Assembly: GCA_040221415.1 (NCBI GenBank)
Contig: JAVKEN010000001.1
Location: 80,256 to 144,255 of the forward strand
From: JAVKEN01 sp040221415
GTDB taxonomy: Bacteria > Pseudomonadota > Alphaproteobacteria > Rickettsiales > JABSSG01
Direction: 5' to 3'
DNA: 64,000 nt
The notes below the pieces were generated by a model, which was not told the DNA's origin, ran no database searches, and worked only from the letters and a program-made list of their open reading frames with translations. The translations under genes and the position numbers were made by a program. Of this stretch, positions 43,103 through 52,053 are shown piece after piece (within the stretch, counting starts at the first letter, position 1; the number at the start of each line of letters is the position of its first letter).

Positions 43103-43465
43103 ATGAAAGTTACTATTACAGGCCATCACACTGACACGGGGAACGCTTTAAGGACTTATGTAGAGGAACATCTGAGTAAAGTCTCAAAGTTCTTTGATGC
43201 CGAAATAGAACCAAAAGTTATTTTCGAGAAAGAGCACAATTCTTTTAAAGCAGAAATTTTAATAAAAGACCAAAAAGGAAATCATGCTGAGTTTATAGCA
43301 AGTGATGAGCATGAGGATATACATGGCGCTTTTGAATTAGCTTTACAAAAAATTACTCATCAAATAAGAAAATATCATGAGAAAGTTAAGAAAGGATTTA
43401 AGAAAAAAATGAAGGCTCATGAAAAAGAAATTGATATGGCTTTATCTTCCAATCCAGACGCGTGA
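43103..43465 (+). CDS. hpf: Ribosome hibernation promoting factor, short form
   Basis: Binds the 30S decoding region to inactivate ribosomes when resources are low. Matches HPF/YfiA: VTITGHHTDTGNALRTYVEEHLSKV (in part GHHTDTGNALRTYVEEHL), PKVIFEKEHNSFKAEILI, then a basic KKGFKKKMKAHEK tail. Length 120. Start at 43103: the sequence GGAGGGA lies six bases before it, and that stretch would be coding if the upstream ATG at 43091 were used. Many alphaproteobacteria have a longer HPF with a dimerisation domain; this one lacks it. ptsN, a frequent neighbour, is absent. Confidence 0.88.
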   Translation: MKVTITGHHTDTGNALRTYVEEHLSKVSKFFDAEIEPKVIFEKEHNSFKAEILIKDQKGNHAEFIASDEHEDIHGAFELALQKITHQIRKYHEKVKKGFKKKMKAHEKEIDMALSSNPDA

Positions 43466-43774
43466 TTGCTTAGATTTTCGATCTATTATTCCAAGATGTG
43501 GCTTTGGTGGTGATATTGTCCCTAAAACATTTAGAGGCAATGCATCATCTAATGTTAGAGGGTAAAGCTTTAGTTGAGAGAATGCGGTGTATACTCCCTC
43601 AAAATTTCGGGTCATAATTCTGAACATGCCGCCTTGCGTAAATTGTTCTATCGTTTTTAATATATCGCCACTTACACCAATTTGCAGTACTTCTTCTTCT
43701 TTTAGATTGCCTAAATGGCCAAGAGAAGACAAGTTCTCCAGCTTGTTTTTTGACGTGTGTTCACTGCCGTACAT
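43442..43774 (-). CDS. Hypothetical protein, second member of a tandem paralogous pair
   Basis: 110 residues, no signal peptide or membrane helix, mixed alpha/beta. I do not recognise the family. The segment FRIMTRNFEGVYTAFSQL (about residues 50-67) aligns without gaps to FKIMFPNVPAASAFLGQL of the neighbouring protein, and the helix before it (DILKTIEQF) aligns to MEKALNAI. It starts 6 bp after the stop of the other gene and ends 24 bp inside the convergent hpf. Function unknown. Coding status is supported by the paralogy and by tight packing. Confidence 0.6.
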   Translation of the reverse strand: MYGSEHTSKNKLENLSSLGHLGNLKEEEVLQIGVSGDILKTIEQFTQGGMFRIMTRNFEGVYTAFSQLKLYPLTLDDALPLNVLGTISPPKPHLGIIDRKSKQSRVWIGR

Positions 43775-43780
43775 GATAAT

Positions 43781-44098
43781 TTATGCACCTCTGCCTGAGT
43801 TTTTATTTTGTATTATTACTCCAGGCAGCTTTGTTCCACCAGGAGCAACTGGAGTGCCGATTTTAGGGGTTTTAATCACCTCTTTGATTACACCCAGTTT
43901 TCCTCCTGATTTTTCCATTAATTGACCTAGAAAAGCTGAGGCTGCGGGAACGTTAGGGAACATAATTTTGAAGACAGAGCTTTCTCCTATTGCATTTAGA
44001 GCTTTTTCCATGTTCCACCCCTCCAAGTTAAAAATATTTAGTGCGCCTTCATTTATTTGGAAAATCAGTAAAACTCCAGGAAGATTGTTATCAGGCAT
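43781..44098 (-). CDS. Hypothetical protein, first member of a tandem paralogous pair
   Basis: 105 residues, soluble. A beta-rich start (GVLLIFQINEGALNIFNL) precedes a helix (NMEKALNAIGES), the FKIMFPNVPAASAFLGQL motif, and a Gly/Pro-rich, probably flexible C-terminal tail (TPVAPGGTKLPG). It shares the central 30 residues with the gene behind it. It is divergent from tatC with 60 bp between starts and occupies the place where tatA/tatB often lie in relatives, although it has no membrane helix and is not a Tat protein. I do not recognise the family. Confidence 0.6.
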   Translation of the reverse strand: MPDNNLPGVLLIFQINEGALNIFNLEGWNMEKALNAIGESSVFKIMFPNVPAASAFLGQLMEKSGGKLGVIKEVIKTPKIGTPVAPGGTKLPGVIIQNKNSGRGA

Positions 44099-44158
44099 TT
44101 TAAATATTATATTTTTAATGTTAATGGTATATTGTATGTGTTAATAAAATATTAATTT

Positions 44159-44902
44159 ATGAAAAAAGAAATTAGTTTTTCTGAGCATTTCCTCGAGCTT
44201 AAAAAACGGCTAACTTTCACAGTAGTAGTTTTTATTTTATCTGTGATTCTGGGATATTATTACTCTGCTGATTTATACAGCTTCTTACTTAAGCCATTAG
44301 AAAATTATTTTATTCAAAATAATTTAAAGAGAGAGATTATATACACAGGTCTTTCAGAAGCATTTTTTACTTATTTAAAGTTAGCGTGCTATTTTGGTCT
44401 ATTTCTTTCTCTTCCAGTTTTAGTGTGGCAAATATATGCCTTTCTTTCACCTGGACTTAAACGCGACGAAAAAAGATTTGTTTTACCGCTGTTTGTATTT
44501 GCTCCTTTCTTGTTCTTCATTGGAGCTGTATTAGTTTATTACTATATTTTGCCTCAGGTATTTAGTTTTTTTCTGAGCTTTGAGCAGACGCAAGCAAGTA
44601 AAACAGCTCCAGTTGTTCTAGAGGCTAGAGTGAGTGAATACTTATCACTATGTCTAAGCATAATGATAGCATTCGGACTGGCCTTTGAGTTGCCAATTAT
44701 TTTAATTATTTTAGCTAAGATCAAATTAATCAGCTATAAAAGCTTAATTAAATTTCGTAGATTCTCAATTGTAATAATTTTGATTCTTGCCGCTATTTTG
44801 ACTCCTCCAGATATATTAAGCCAGATATTTCTTGCGATTATAATGATAATATTATACGAATTATCGATTCTTATATGCATGTATATTGAAAAAAAGAAGT
44901 AA
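44159..44902 (+). CDS. tatC: Sec-independent protein translocase TatC
   Basis: Core receptor of the twin-arginine pathway for folded proteins. The N-terminal FSEHFLELKKRL, the PLENYF loop region, the conserved FLSPGLKRDEKRF with key glutamate, and ILTPPDILSQ are TatC hallmarks. Six membrane helices are visible. At 247 residues it is normal. serS follows with no gap, a common alphaproteobacterial order. tatA and tatB are not directly upstream and must lie elsewhere or be absent. Confidence 0.95.
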   Translation: MKKEISFSEHFLELKKRLTFTVVVFILSVILGYYYSADLYSFLLKPLENYFIQNNLKREIIYTGLSEAFFTYLKLACYFGLFLSLPVLVWQIYAFLSPGLKRDEKRFVLPLFVFAPFLFFIGAVLVYYYILPQVFSFFLSFEQTQASKTAPVVLEARVSEYLSLCLSIMIAFGLAFELPIILIILAKIKLISYKSLIKFRRFSIVIILILAAILTPPDILSQIFLAIIMIILYELSILICMYIEKKK

Positions 44903-46186
44903 ATGTTAGATATCAAATGGATTAGAGAAAATCCAAAAGTTTTAGATCATAATCAAACCAAAAGAGGAGCCAAGCCAATTTCTTCTGAGATTTTGTCTTT
45001 GGATGAAAAAAATAAAAAATTAACATCTGAGTTACAGGAGTTGCAACAAAAAAGGAATGCAATTTCTAAGTCCTTATCTCAGGTAGAAAAAAATTCTCAA
45101 GAGTTTCTAAAGAAGAAAGAAGAGGTGGGCAGTATAAATCAACATTTAGAAGCTATAAAAATACAACAGGACAATATAGAGAATGAATTAAAATCCATTC
45201 TACACAGCACCCCCAATATTTTGGCTGATGAAATTCCTGATGGAAAAGATGAAAGCCAAAATAAAGTGATACAAGTTTATGGAGATATAAATGAATTTTC
45301 ATTTCAACCAAAATCACATGATATTTTAGGAAAGCAACTTGAAATGATGGATTTTGAGCAAACAGCCAAAATATCTGGAAGCAGATTTGTGACATTAAAG
45401 AAAGATTTAGCAAAATTGGAAAGAGCATTAGCCAATTATATGCTTGATATTCATGTTAATGAATTTGGGTTTGAAGAAGTATCTCCGCCACTTTTAGTGA
45501 ATAAAAAAGCTATGTTTGGCACTGGACAATTGCCTAAATTTGCTGAAGATTCTTTTTTGACTACAGATGATAAATGGTTGATTTCTACGTCAGAAATATC
45601 GCTTACAAATCTTGCAGCAGATAAAATATTTGCAGAAGAAGATTTACCTTTAAGAATGACAGCGTTTACTCCTTGCTTTAGGTCGGAAGCAGGAAGTGCT
45701 GGTAAAGATACAAAAGGGATGATAAGGCTGCATCAGTTCAATAAAGTGGAATTGGTTGTGATCTGTTCGGAAGAACAAGTTGTGTCAGAATTTGATAACA
45801 TGCTTATAGCTTCAAAAGAAATTCTAAGTCGTCTCAAAATTCCATTTAGGGAAGTTTTATTGTGTGCTGGTGATACAGGATTCTCTGCAAAAAGAACTCA
45901 AGACTTGGAGGTTTGGCTTCCTTCGCAAAAATGCTACAGAGAAATATCAAGCCGTTCTTATTTTGGAGATTTTCAATCTAGAAGAATGAAGGGTAGATAC
46001 AAAAACTCACTTTCAGAGAGAGAAACACATTTCTTGCATACAATGAACGGATCTGGGCTAGCGGTAGGTAGAACAATAGTTGCCATTCTTGAGAATTATC
46101 AACAAGAAGATGGGACGATCGTTATACCTGATGTGTTGCAAGCCCATATGGGTAAAGAGAAGATTGAAAATAAAGGCGACTTATAA
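44903..46186 (+). CDS. serS: Seryl-tRNA synthetase
   Basis: Charges tRNA-Ser (and selenocysteine tRNA where present). An N-terminal coiled-coil tRNA-binding arm (about residues 25-100) leads to the class II core: motif 2 TPCFRSEAGSAGKDTKGMIRLHQFNKVEL (in part FRSEAGSAGKDTKG) and motif 3 NGSGLAVGRTIVAILENYQ. At 427 residues it is full length. Its last 14 coding bases overlap the 3' end of the oppositely oriented rnpB. Confidence 0.97.
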   Translation: MLDIKWIRENPKVLDHNQTKRGAKPISSEILSLDEKNKKLTSELQELQQKRNAISKSLSQVEKNSQEFLKKKEEVGSINQHLEAIKIQQDNIENELKSILHSTPNILADEIPDGKDESQNKVIQVYGDINEFSFQPKSHDILGKQLEMMDFEQTAKISGSRFVTLKKDLAKLERALANYMLDIHVNEFGFEEVSPPLLVNKKAMFGTGQLPKFAEDSFLTTDDKWLISTSEISLTNLAADKIFAEEDLPLRMTAFTPCFRSEAGSAGKDTKGMIRLHQFNKVELVVICSEEQVVSEFDNMLIASKEILSRLKIPFREVLLCAGDTGFSAKRTQDLEVWLPSQKCYREISSRSYFGDFQSRRMKGRYKNSLSERETHFLHTMNGSGLAVGRTIVAILENYQQEDGTIVIPDVLQAHMGKEKIENKGDL

Positions 46187-46510
46187 GCCGGATTCTGTAC
46201 CTATAAGGCAGCTATCATTTATCTAGAGTAAATATCTCTATTTACTTCTTGCGATCTACCCAAGCAAAATAATAGAGACATTTTTGCTTAAACTTGATCT
46301 TGCTCCAAGCAGGGTTTACCTTGCCACTTCAGTCACCTGAAGTGCGGTGCGCTCTTACCGCACCTTTTCACCTTTTCCCCTTAGTAGAGGTAGTTTGTTT
46401 TCTGTGGCACTTTCCCTAGAATTTCTTCCGCTGGGCGTTACCCAGTGCTACTGTCTCATGGAGTCCGGACTTTCCTCTTGTTTATAAACAAGCGATAGCT
46501 CAGTCACCTT
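46173..46510 (-). ncRNA. rnpB: RNase P RNA (M1 RNA)
   Basis: Catalytic RNA that matures tRNA 5' ends. The 5' conserved region reads GAGGAAAGTCCGGACTCC, the central part contains GGTAAACCC, and the 3' conserved region is CAGAATCCGGCTTAT. Ends are set by a nine-pair P1 stem: AAGGTGACT at 46510-46502 pairs with AGTCGCCTT at 46181-46173 (one G-U pair). The length of about 338 bases is slightly short for bacterial type A. The 3' end overlaps the end of serS on the other strand. A matching promoter lies just upstream. Confidence 0.95.
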
Positions 46511-46522
46511 TATTAGAAGACA

Positions 46523-46550
46523 ATGATAATAAAAAAAGAAAATTTTTCAA
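46523..46550 (-). promoter_or_regulatory. Predicted promoter of rnpB
   Basis: Minus strand TTGAAA (46545-46550), 16 bp spacer, TATCAT (46523-46528). The predicted start near 46516 falls about six bases before the P1 stem of rnpB, as expected for this RNA. Confidence 0.55.
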
Positions 46551-46768
46551 CAAATTTTATGCTAACCAAGTATTAGCAGGCCGTCTCATGCAAGGTCCAG
46601 GCTTATCAGAGAAGTTATTTGATACACATGGACTCTTGACTTTTGGAGTCTTTGTTGTGCAAGAGCACAAAACAATTAACAGTGAGATAAAAATAAGAGT
46701 TTTTTTCATAGCAGATTTACCTATATTCATCATAAATTTTAAACAAAATCATCTTTTTGTAAAGCTTA
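46551..46768. other. Intergenic region between rnpB and secA with inverted repeats; doubtful small ORF
   Basis: About 220 bases with no recognised gene. A frame from 46588 to 46797 would encode 69 residues beginning MQGPGLSEKLFDTHG, but it lacks a ribosome binding site, runs into the 3' end of secA on the other strand and resembles nothing I know. The region contains GACTC/GAGTC and a perfect six-pair hairpin TTGTGC-AAGA-GCACAA (about 46656-46671). Neither hairpin is followed by a strong T-run, so terminator function for secA is only possible. Confidence 0.4.
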
Positions 46769-49459
46769 CTACTGAAATTTCCCATGACATTGCTTAAATT
46801 TTTTTCCAGATCCACAAGGACAGAACTCATTTCTTCCTACTCTGCCCCAAGATGCTGGGTCAGCGGAGTCTCTACTAACATTCCTTTTTCTTAAGGTTCC
46901 GCTGTCTAGATCTTGCTCTCCAGAGATGTAAGTTTTTGAGGTGTGCATTCTTTGCTTTGACTCTAGTGATTTATTTAATGTATCTTCATCCTTGTGGTCA
47001 GGGTCAACTTCCATTTTAGTAATCCTTGAAATATACAGCTCTTTCAACCTATCAAGCATGTCAGAGAACAGAATGAATGCTTCTTTTTTATATTCATTCA
47101 ATGGGTCTTTCTGTCCATAAGCTCTAAGATATATACCCTGTTTTAAGTGATCTAAAGATAAAAGATGGTCTTTCCATAATTGATCTAATGTAAATAGTAA
47201 GATCTTTTGTTCAGCGGCAAAAAATAACTTCTGACCAAATTCTTTCTGCTTTAGTTTTAATAAATCTCCGGCCTTTTTGTTAAGTAGCTCAATTATTTGT
47301 ATTTTGTTTAAATCAGATTTTTGAATTTGTTCTTTTATTTTAAAGGTTGGATTATATACCATATGAATACGAGCTTCTAATCCTTGCAAATTCCAATCTT
47401 CTCTAAAACTGTTATCTTTGATAAAATTATTTACAATATCAAGATTGACATCTTCAATCATGTTTTCAACCATATCATGAACATTTTCTGAAGAAATTAT
47501 TTCATGTCTTTGTTCATAAATAACTTTTCTTTGATCATTCATTACATCATCAAATTTAAGAAGATTCTTTCGCATTTCATAGTTGCGAGACTCAACTTTC
47601 TTTTGCGCTCTCTCAATAGCACGACTAATCATTGGATGATGAATGGCCTCTCCTTTCTTGAGACCAAGAGTTTTCAATATGCCTGACAGTTTTTCAGAAG
47701 CAAAAATTCTCATCAAATCATCTTCAAGAGAAAGATAAAACTTAGTTCTACCTGGGTCTCCCATTCTTCCTGACCTTCCTCTAAGTTGGTTGTCAATCCT
47801 ACGGCTCTCGTGTCTTTCAGTTCCAATAACATAAAGTCCTCCAGCTTCAAAAGAAGCTTTTTTGTCTTTCTGCGCATCCTGAAATGTTTTTTCTTTATCA
47901 AATTTCTCACCTTTGCGTTCTTTTTCTGCAATGAGCATTTCAGCGTTGCCACCAAGTTTTATATCAGTCCCTCTGCCAGCCATATTTGTAGCGATAGTAA
48001 CGGCACCAGGCTGTCCAGCTTGAGAGATTATATATGCTTCCTGTTCATGGTATTTAGCATTAAGAACCTTGTGTTTAATCCCTCTTTTCTTCAAATATTT
48101 TGATAGAAATTCAGATTTTTCGATGCTAATAGTTCCAACTAAAACAGGTTGCTCTTTCTTCTGGCTGCTTATTATCTCTTCAATAATAGCATCTATTTTT
48201 TCCTTCTCTGTTCTGTATATGGCATCATCTTCGTCTCTACGAGAAACCTTCTGATTTGTAGGGATTGCTACCACATCTAAATTATAAATATCTTTAAATT
48301 CTCCTGCCTCGGTTAGAGCTGTTCCAGTCATGCCAGCAAGCTTTGGGTATAAACGAAAATAATTCTGGAATGTAATTGAAGCCAATGTTTGGTTCTCATT
48401 CTGAATAGGCACATTTTCTTTCGCTTCTAGAGCCTGATGCAAACCTTCAGAGAATCTCCTCCCTTCCATAACTCTTCCAGTAAATTCGTCGATTATCATA
48501 ACTTGATGGTCTTTTACTAAATAATCGATATCTTTTTTCATCAATTTGTGAGCTCTCAGAGCCTGATTTAGATGATGCAATATAGTTATGTTCTCTACAT
48601 CATATAAGCTTGAGTTTTCTTTTATAACCCCGTCTTTGATAAAAATCTTTTCTGCATTTAGTACGCCTTGTTCAGACAAAGTAATGTTTTTAGATTTTTC
48701 ATCTATTTCATAGTCTGCAGGTTTAAATTTTTTAATATGTTTTTCTATCAAATGATAAACTGCAGTATCACTTTCTGCAGGGCCAGAAATTACAAGAGGA
48801 GTTCTAGCTTCATCAATAAGCACAGAATCCACTTCATCAATTATTGCGAAGTTAAAAGGCCTTTGAACCATCTCTTCTAAGTCAAATTTCATATTATCAC
48901 GCAAATAGTCAAAGCCGAATTCGTTATTTGTCCCGTATGTAATATCACAACTATAAGATGCCTTTTTTTCTTCATCTTCTACGTTGCTAATACAGCCGAC
49001 GGTCATCCCTAAGAATCTATATATTTGTCCCATCCACTCGGAATCTCTTTCAGCTAGATAATCATTTACTGTTACAACGTGAACACCTTTTCCAGAAAGA
49101 GCATTTAAATATATCGGCAAGGTAGACACCAAGGTCTTACCCTCACCTGTCTTCATTTCAGCCAGCATTCCTTTGTGTAAAGCAACTCCTCCCATAAGCT
49201 GCACGTCAAAATGTCTTTCTCCTAGAACTCTTTTTGCCGCCTCTCTGACTACTGCATATGCTTCTGGCAATATATCGTCAAGAGTTTCGCCTTGAGCTAA
49301 TCTCTTCTTAAACTCATTAGTCTTTTGCTTGAGGTCTTTATCGCTAAGTTTTGTGGTGTCTTCCTCGCAATCGTTAATCTTTTTTACTATAGGTTCAAGG
49401 GCGGTTAATTTTCTATCGTTGATAGATCCAAAGATGTTCTTAAAAATTTTCTTTAACAT
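46769..49459 (-). CDS. secA: Preprotein translocase ATPase SecA
   Basis: Motor of the Sec translocon. Walker A AEMKTGEGKTLVSTLP (about residue 100), Walker B IIDEVDSVLIDEARTPLIIS-like (DEVDSVLIDEARTPLVISG), helicase motifs TNMAGRGTDIKLGGNAE and RRIDNQLRGRSGRMGDPG. The C-terminus keeps the SecB/zinc-binding SEC-C motif CPCGSGKKFKQCH. At 896 residues it is complete. Retention of this motif agrees with the presence of secB at 3.4 kb. It is divergent from the parvulin gene. Confidence 0.98.
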   Translation of the reverse strand: MLKKIFKNIFGSINDRKLTALEPIVKKINDCEEDTTKLSDKDLKQKTNEFKKRLAQGETLDDILPEAYAVVREAAKRVLGERHFDVQLMGGVALHKGMLAEMKTGEGKTLVSTLPIYLNALSGKGVHVVTVNDYLAERDSEWMGQIYRFLGMTVGCISNVEDEEKKASYSCDITYGTNNEFGFDYLRDNMKFDLEEMVQRPFNFAIIDEVDSVLIDEARTPLVISGPAESDTAVYHLIEKHIKKFKPADYEIDEKSKNITLSEQGVLNAEKIFIKDGVIKENSSLYDVENITILHHLNQALRAHKLMKKDIDYLVKDHQVMIIDEFTGRVMEGRRFSEGLHQALEAKENVPIQNENQTLASITFQNYFRLYPKLAGMTGTALTEAGEFKDIYNLDVVAIPTNQKVSRRDEDDAIYRTEKEKIDAIIEEIISSQKKEQPVLVGTISIEKSEFLSKYLKKRGIKHKVLNAKYHEQEAYIISQAGQPGAVTIATNMAGRGTDIKLGGNAEMLIAEKERKGEKFDKEKTFQDAQKDKKASFEAGGLYVIGTERHESRRIDNQLRGRSGRMGDPGRTKFYLSLEDDLMRIFASEKLSGILKTLGLKKGEAIHHPMISRAIERAQKKVESRNYEMRKNLLKFDDVMNDQRKVIYEQRHEIISSENVHDMVENMIEDVNLDIVNNFIKDNSFREDWNLQGLEARIHMVYNPTFKIKEQIQKSDLNKIQIIELLNKKAGDLLKLKQKEFGQKLFFAAEQKILLFTLDQLWKDHLLSLDHLKQGIYLRAYGQKDPLNEYKKEAFILFSDMLDRLKELYISRITKMEVDPDHKDEDTLNKSLESKQRMHTSKTYISGEQDLDSGTLRKRNVSRDSADPASWGRVGRNEFCPCGSGKKFKQCHGKFQ

Positions 49460-49589
49460 TTATTTTTGGTTTGTTATTAGATGCAATGTATAGCATTAAG
49501 TAGCAGTTTTAAAAAGATTAATCCTTTACCTTATATTACTTATAGTGCATTATGTGACCAATATAATAAATTTACCAAGGTTATCAACA

Positions 49590-50405
49590 ATGAATAAAGC
49601 TATTCAATTTCTTTTTGTAGTGTTTCTTCTTTTTCCATCTGCAAGTTTTTCTGCAGATAAAGTGATTGCTGAATACGGCAAAGATAATAAAATTACAGAA
49701 GAGCAAATTACTCAGTGGTTGATGTTGTCCACTGGAGGAAGAATGCCAGAAAACAAAAATTCATTTGATGAGTTAAGCGATAGAGTAAAGAAAGATGTAA
49801 TTAAACAATATGTTTTACAAAAGGAACTTGTAAATATAGCTGAGAAGTCTTCTATTCATGACAGTAAATCATTTCAGCACCAGCTTAAAAATGCTCAAAA
49901 TGCGCTTATGGTTAGAATGTACTTAGACAAGTATGCCGGAAGAAAAGTTACTGACTCAAAATTAAAGAATCAGTATAAGAAATATGTAAAAATTATGAAA
50001 AACTCTGACGACCTAGAAGTGAGTCATATTTTGATGGAAAGTGAAGGTCAAGCTAATGAGGTTTATAAGAAACTTAAAAAAGGAGAAGATTTTGGCTCTT
50101 TAGCAGCTAAGCATTCTCTTGATAAGTCTACAAAAGCTAAAAAAGGCAAGTTTGGAAAAATCAATAAAGGCCAAATTTTCCCTGAATATGAAAAGGCAGC
50201 GTACAAATTAAGAAAAAATCAAATTTCTAAACCAGTTAAAACTCAAGTGGGTTGGTTTGTGATAAAATTAGATGATAGAGCTAAAAAGAATATTCCATCT
50301 TTTGACAAAGTTAAGCCTCAGCTTGAAATGATTGTAAAAGAGGAAATTATCAGTCAGTATATTTCCAAAATAGCTGGAAATTCTAAAATAGATTTTAAAA
50401 GTTAG
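49590..50405 (+). CDS. Parvulin-type peptidyl-prolyl cis-trans isomerase, periplasmic
   Basis: Exported folding catalyst. A signal peptide follows the ATG at 49590 (FLFVVFLLFPSASFSA, cleavage near residue 22). An N-terminal helical chaperone region precedes the rotamase domain at about residues 142-235: VSHILMESEGQA, GEDFGSLAAKHSLDKSTK, GKFGKINKGQIFPEYEKAA and VGWFVIKLDD. At 271 residues it matches PrsA/PpiC-like proteins that follow secA divergently in alphaproteobacteria. An upstream start at 49545 would bury the signal peptide. It overlaps truA's end by 4 bp, tail to tail. Confidence 0.9.
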   Translation: MNKAIQFLFVVFLLFPSASFSADKVIAEYGKDNKITEEQITQWLMLSTGGRMPENKNSFDELSDRVKKDVIKQYVLQKELVNIAEKSSIHDSKSFQHQLKNAQNALMVRMYLDKYAGRKVTDSKLKNQYKKYVKIMKNSDDLEVSHILMESEGQANEVYKKLKKGEDFGSLAAKHSLDKSTKAKKGKFGKINKGQIFPEYEKAAYKLRKNQISKPVKTQVGWFVIKLDDRAKKNIPSFDKVKPQLEMIVKEEIISQYISKIAGNSKIDFKS

Positions 50406-51139
50406 TACTCAACTTTTGTGAAATATAATCCACAAGCTGGTGCTGTTATACCAGCTTTCTTCCTGTCTTTTGAGTCAAGGATCTCTAACATATCGTCTGG
50501 TTTTATTTTCCCTAACCCTGCATTGTAAATAGTGCCAACAATGTTTCTAACCATATGATGTAAAAATGACTGTGCGGACACTTTTATTTTTATTACTTCC
50601 CCCATCTGCTCAATAAGAATTTGATCAATTGTTTTAATCGGAGAAGATGATTGACATTGACTTGCTCTAAAGCTTGTGAAATCATGTTTTCCAACAAGGC
50701 AATTAGCTGCCTGTGCAATTTTCCTAGCATCTAATTTATTAGAAATGTGCCAAACTTTATTTATATCTATAGCCGGGGCAGAGTCTCGATTAAGTATCTT
50801 ATACTCGTAATATCTTTTTTTAGCTGAGAATCGGGCATGAAAAGCTTGCGAGACTTTAGAGCAGTCTAGAATTACTATCTTTTTAGGTTTTAAATGATAG
50901 TTAATTGCATTTTTTATAATGTGTTCTGAGTATTTATCATCTAAAAGATCAAAATGTGCAACTTGTCCCAGGGCGTGTACACCTGCATCAGTCCTTCCTG
51001 CTCCAAATACTTCCACGTCTTGCATCGAAAATGCTTTTATTGCTTTTTGAATTGCCTCTTGGATAGAGGGTGAGTTGTTCTGGATTTGCCAGCCTGAGAA
51101 GTCAGTTCCGTCATATTCTATAGTAACTTTGTAGCGCAT
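50402..51139 (-). CDS. truA: tRNA pseudouridine(38-40) synthase
   Basis: Modifies uridines 38-40 of the anticodon stem. YDGTDFSGWQIQ, catalytic Asp in GAGRTDAGVHALGQVAHF, SFRASQCQS and FLHHMVRNIVGT are the TruA signatures. At 245 residues it is full length. It is the last gene of a leftward group gltX, def, fmt, truA. Its start shares a base with the fmt stop. Confidence 0.96.
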   Translation of the reverse strand: MRYKVTIEYDGTDFSGWQIQNNSPSIQEAIQKAIKAFSMQDVEVFGAGRTDAGVHALGQVAHFDLLDDKYSEHIIKNAINYHLKPKKIVILDCSKVSQAFHARFSAKKRYYEYKILNRDSAPAIDINKVWHISNKLDARKIAQAANCLVGKHDFTSFRASQCQSSSPIKTIDQILIEQMGEVIKIKVSAQSFLHHMVRNIVGTIYNAGLGKIKPDDMLEILDSKDRKKAGITAPACGLYFTKVEY

Positions 51140-52053
51140 TATATTTTCTGGCCCGGAATAATTCGGAATCCATTTAAGAAGTCTTGAAGATACATTGGTT
51201 TTTTCCCAGCTTTCTGAAGTTTCTTAGGAATGAAGATGCCTTTTTTTGTTTGTATATGCAATTGATTGTTAATAATGGTTCCAGGGCCATATTGTGAATT
51301 TTGCTCTGTAAACTCTGCATCAAGAATTTTAATATTATTGCCTTTGTATTCGAACCAACAATTAGGCCAAACATCAAAAGCACGCATTTTATTATAGATT
51401 TCTTCCGCGCTAAGCAACCAATCAATCTTTCCTTCATGCTTCTCAATTTTTTTTGCGTAAGTCACTCCGGCTTCAGACTGACGAAATTCTTTTATGGAAT
51501 CAATTTTGTCGATTATTTCGATTAAAAGGTTAGCGCCAATATTTGAAGTTTCATGCGCCAACTCAGAAGCTTTAACAGTTTTGCTTAGTGGTATTGATTT
51601 GCATTTTAGTAGATTCCCAGTATCAAGCCCTTCATCCATCTTCATTACACAAACACTAGTTGTTTTGTCACCTGCTTCTATCGTTCTTTCTATTGGTGCG
51701 GCGCCACGCCACCTAGGTAATGTGGATGGGTGTATATTTAGGCAGCCGTGCTTTGGAATGTTTAACACTGTTTTTCTTAAGATAAGTCCATATGCTGCAA
51801 CTACTATTAGATCAGGCTGTAGTGCTTTAAGCTTTTCAAGTTCGTTTTCTGGGCTAAGCCTTGCTGGGGTTGAAACCTCGAGATCTAAATCTTTAGCTTT
51901 TTTGTGAACAGGAGACAAAGATGTCTTCATTCCCCTGCCGGATTTAGAAGGAGGTTGAGTGTAAACTTGTATTATTTGATGGTTTGTTTGAGAATGAATT
52001 TTGCAGAGAGCAGGCACAGCAAAATCTGATGTACCCATAAAAATTATTTTCAT
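51139..52053 (-). CDS. fmt: Methionyl-tRNA formyltransferase
   Basis: Formylates initiator Met-tRNA. FMGTSDFAVPAL starts the protein, the catalytic region is LNIHPSTLPRWRGAAPIERTI (Asn, His, and downstream Asp in MDEGLDTG). The C-terminal OB-like domain follows at about residue 205. At 304 residues it is full length. It overlaps def by 4 bp, the standard def-fmt coupling, and truA by one base. Confidence 0.97.
   Translation of the reverse strand: MKIIFMGTSDFAVPALCKIHSQTNHQIIQVYTQPPSKSGRGMKTSLSPVHKKAKDLDLEVSTPARLSPENELEKLKALQPDLIVVAAYGLILRKTVLNIPKHGCLNIHPSTLPRWRGAAPIERTIEAGDKTTSVCVMKMDEGLDTGNLLKCKSIPLSKTVKASELAHETSNIGANLLIEIIDKIDSIKEFRQSEAGVTYAKKIEKHEGKIDWLLSAEEIYNKMRAFDVWPNCWFEYKGNNIKILDAEFTEQNSQYGPGTIINNQLHIQTKKGIFIPKKLQKAGKKPMYLQDFLNGFRIIPGQKI

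Noticed and set aside
46588..46797. 69-codon ORF between rnpB and secA as a real gene
   Set aside because: No ribosome binding site, overlap with the secA 3' end, no known similarity; kept only as part of the intergenic note.
51494..51907. 137-codon open frame opposite fmt
   Set aside because: Entirely antisense to a well-supported fmt gene and has low-complexity, non-family-like sequence.
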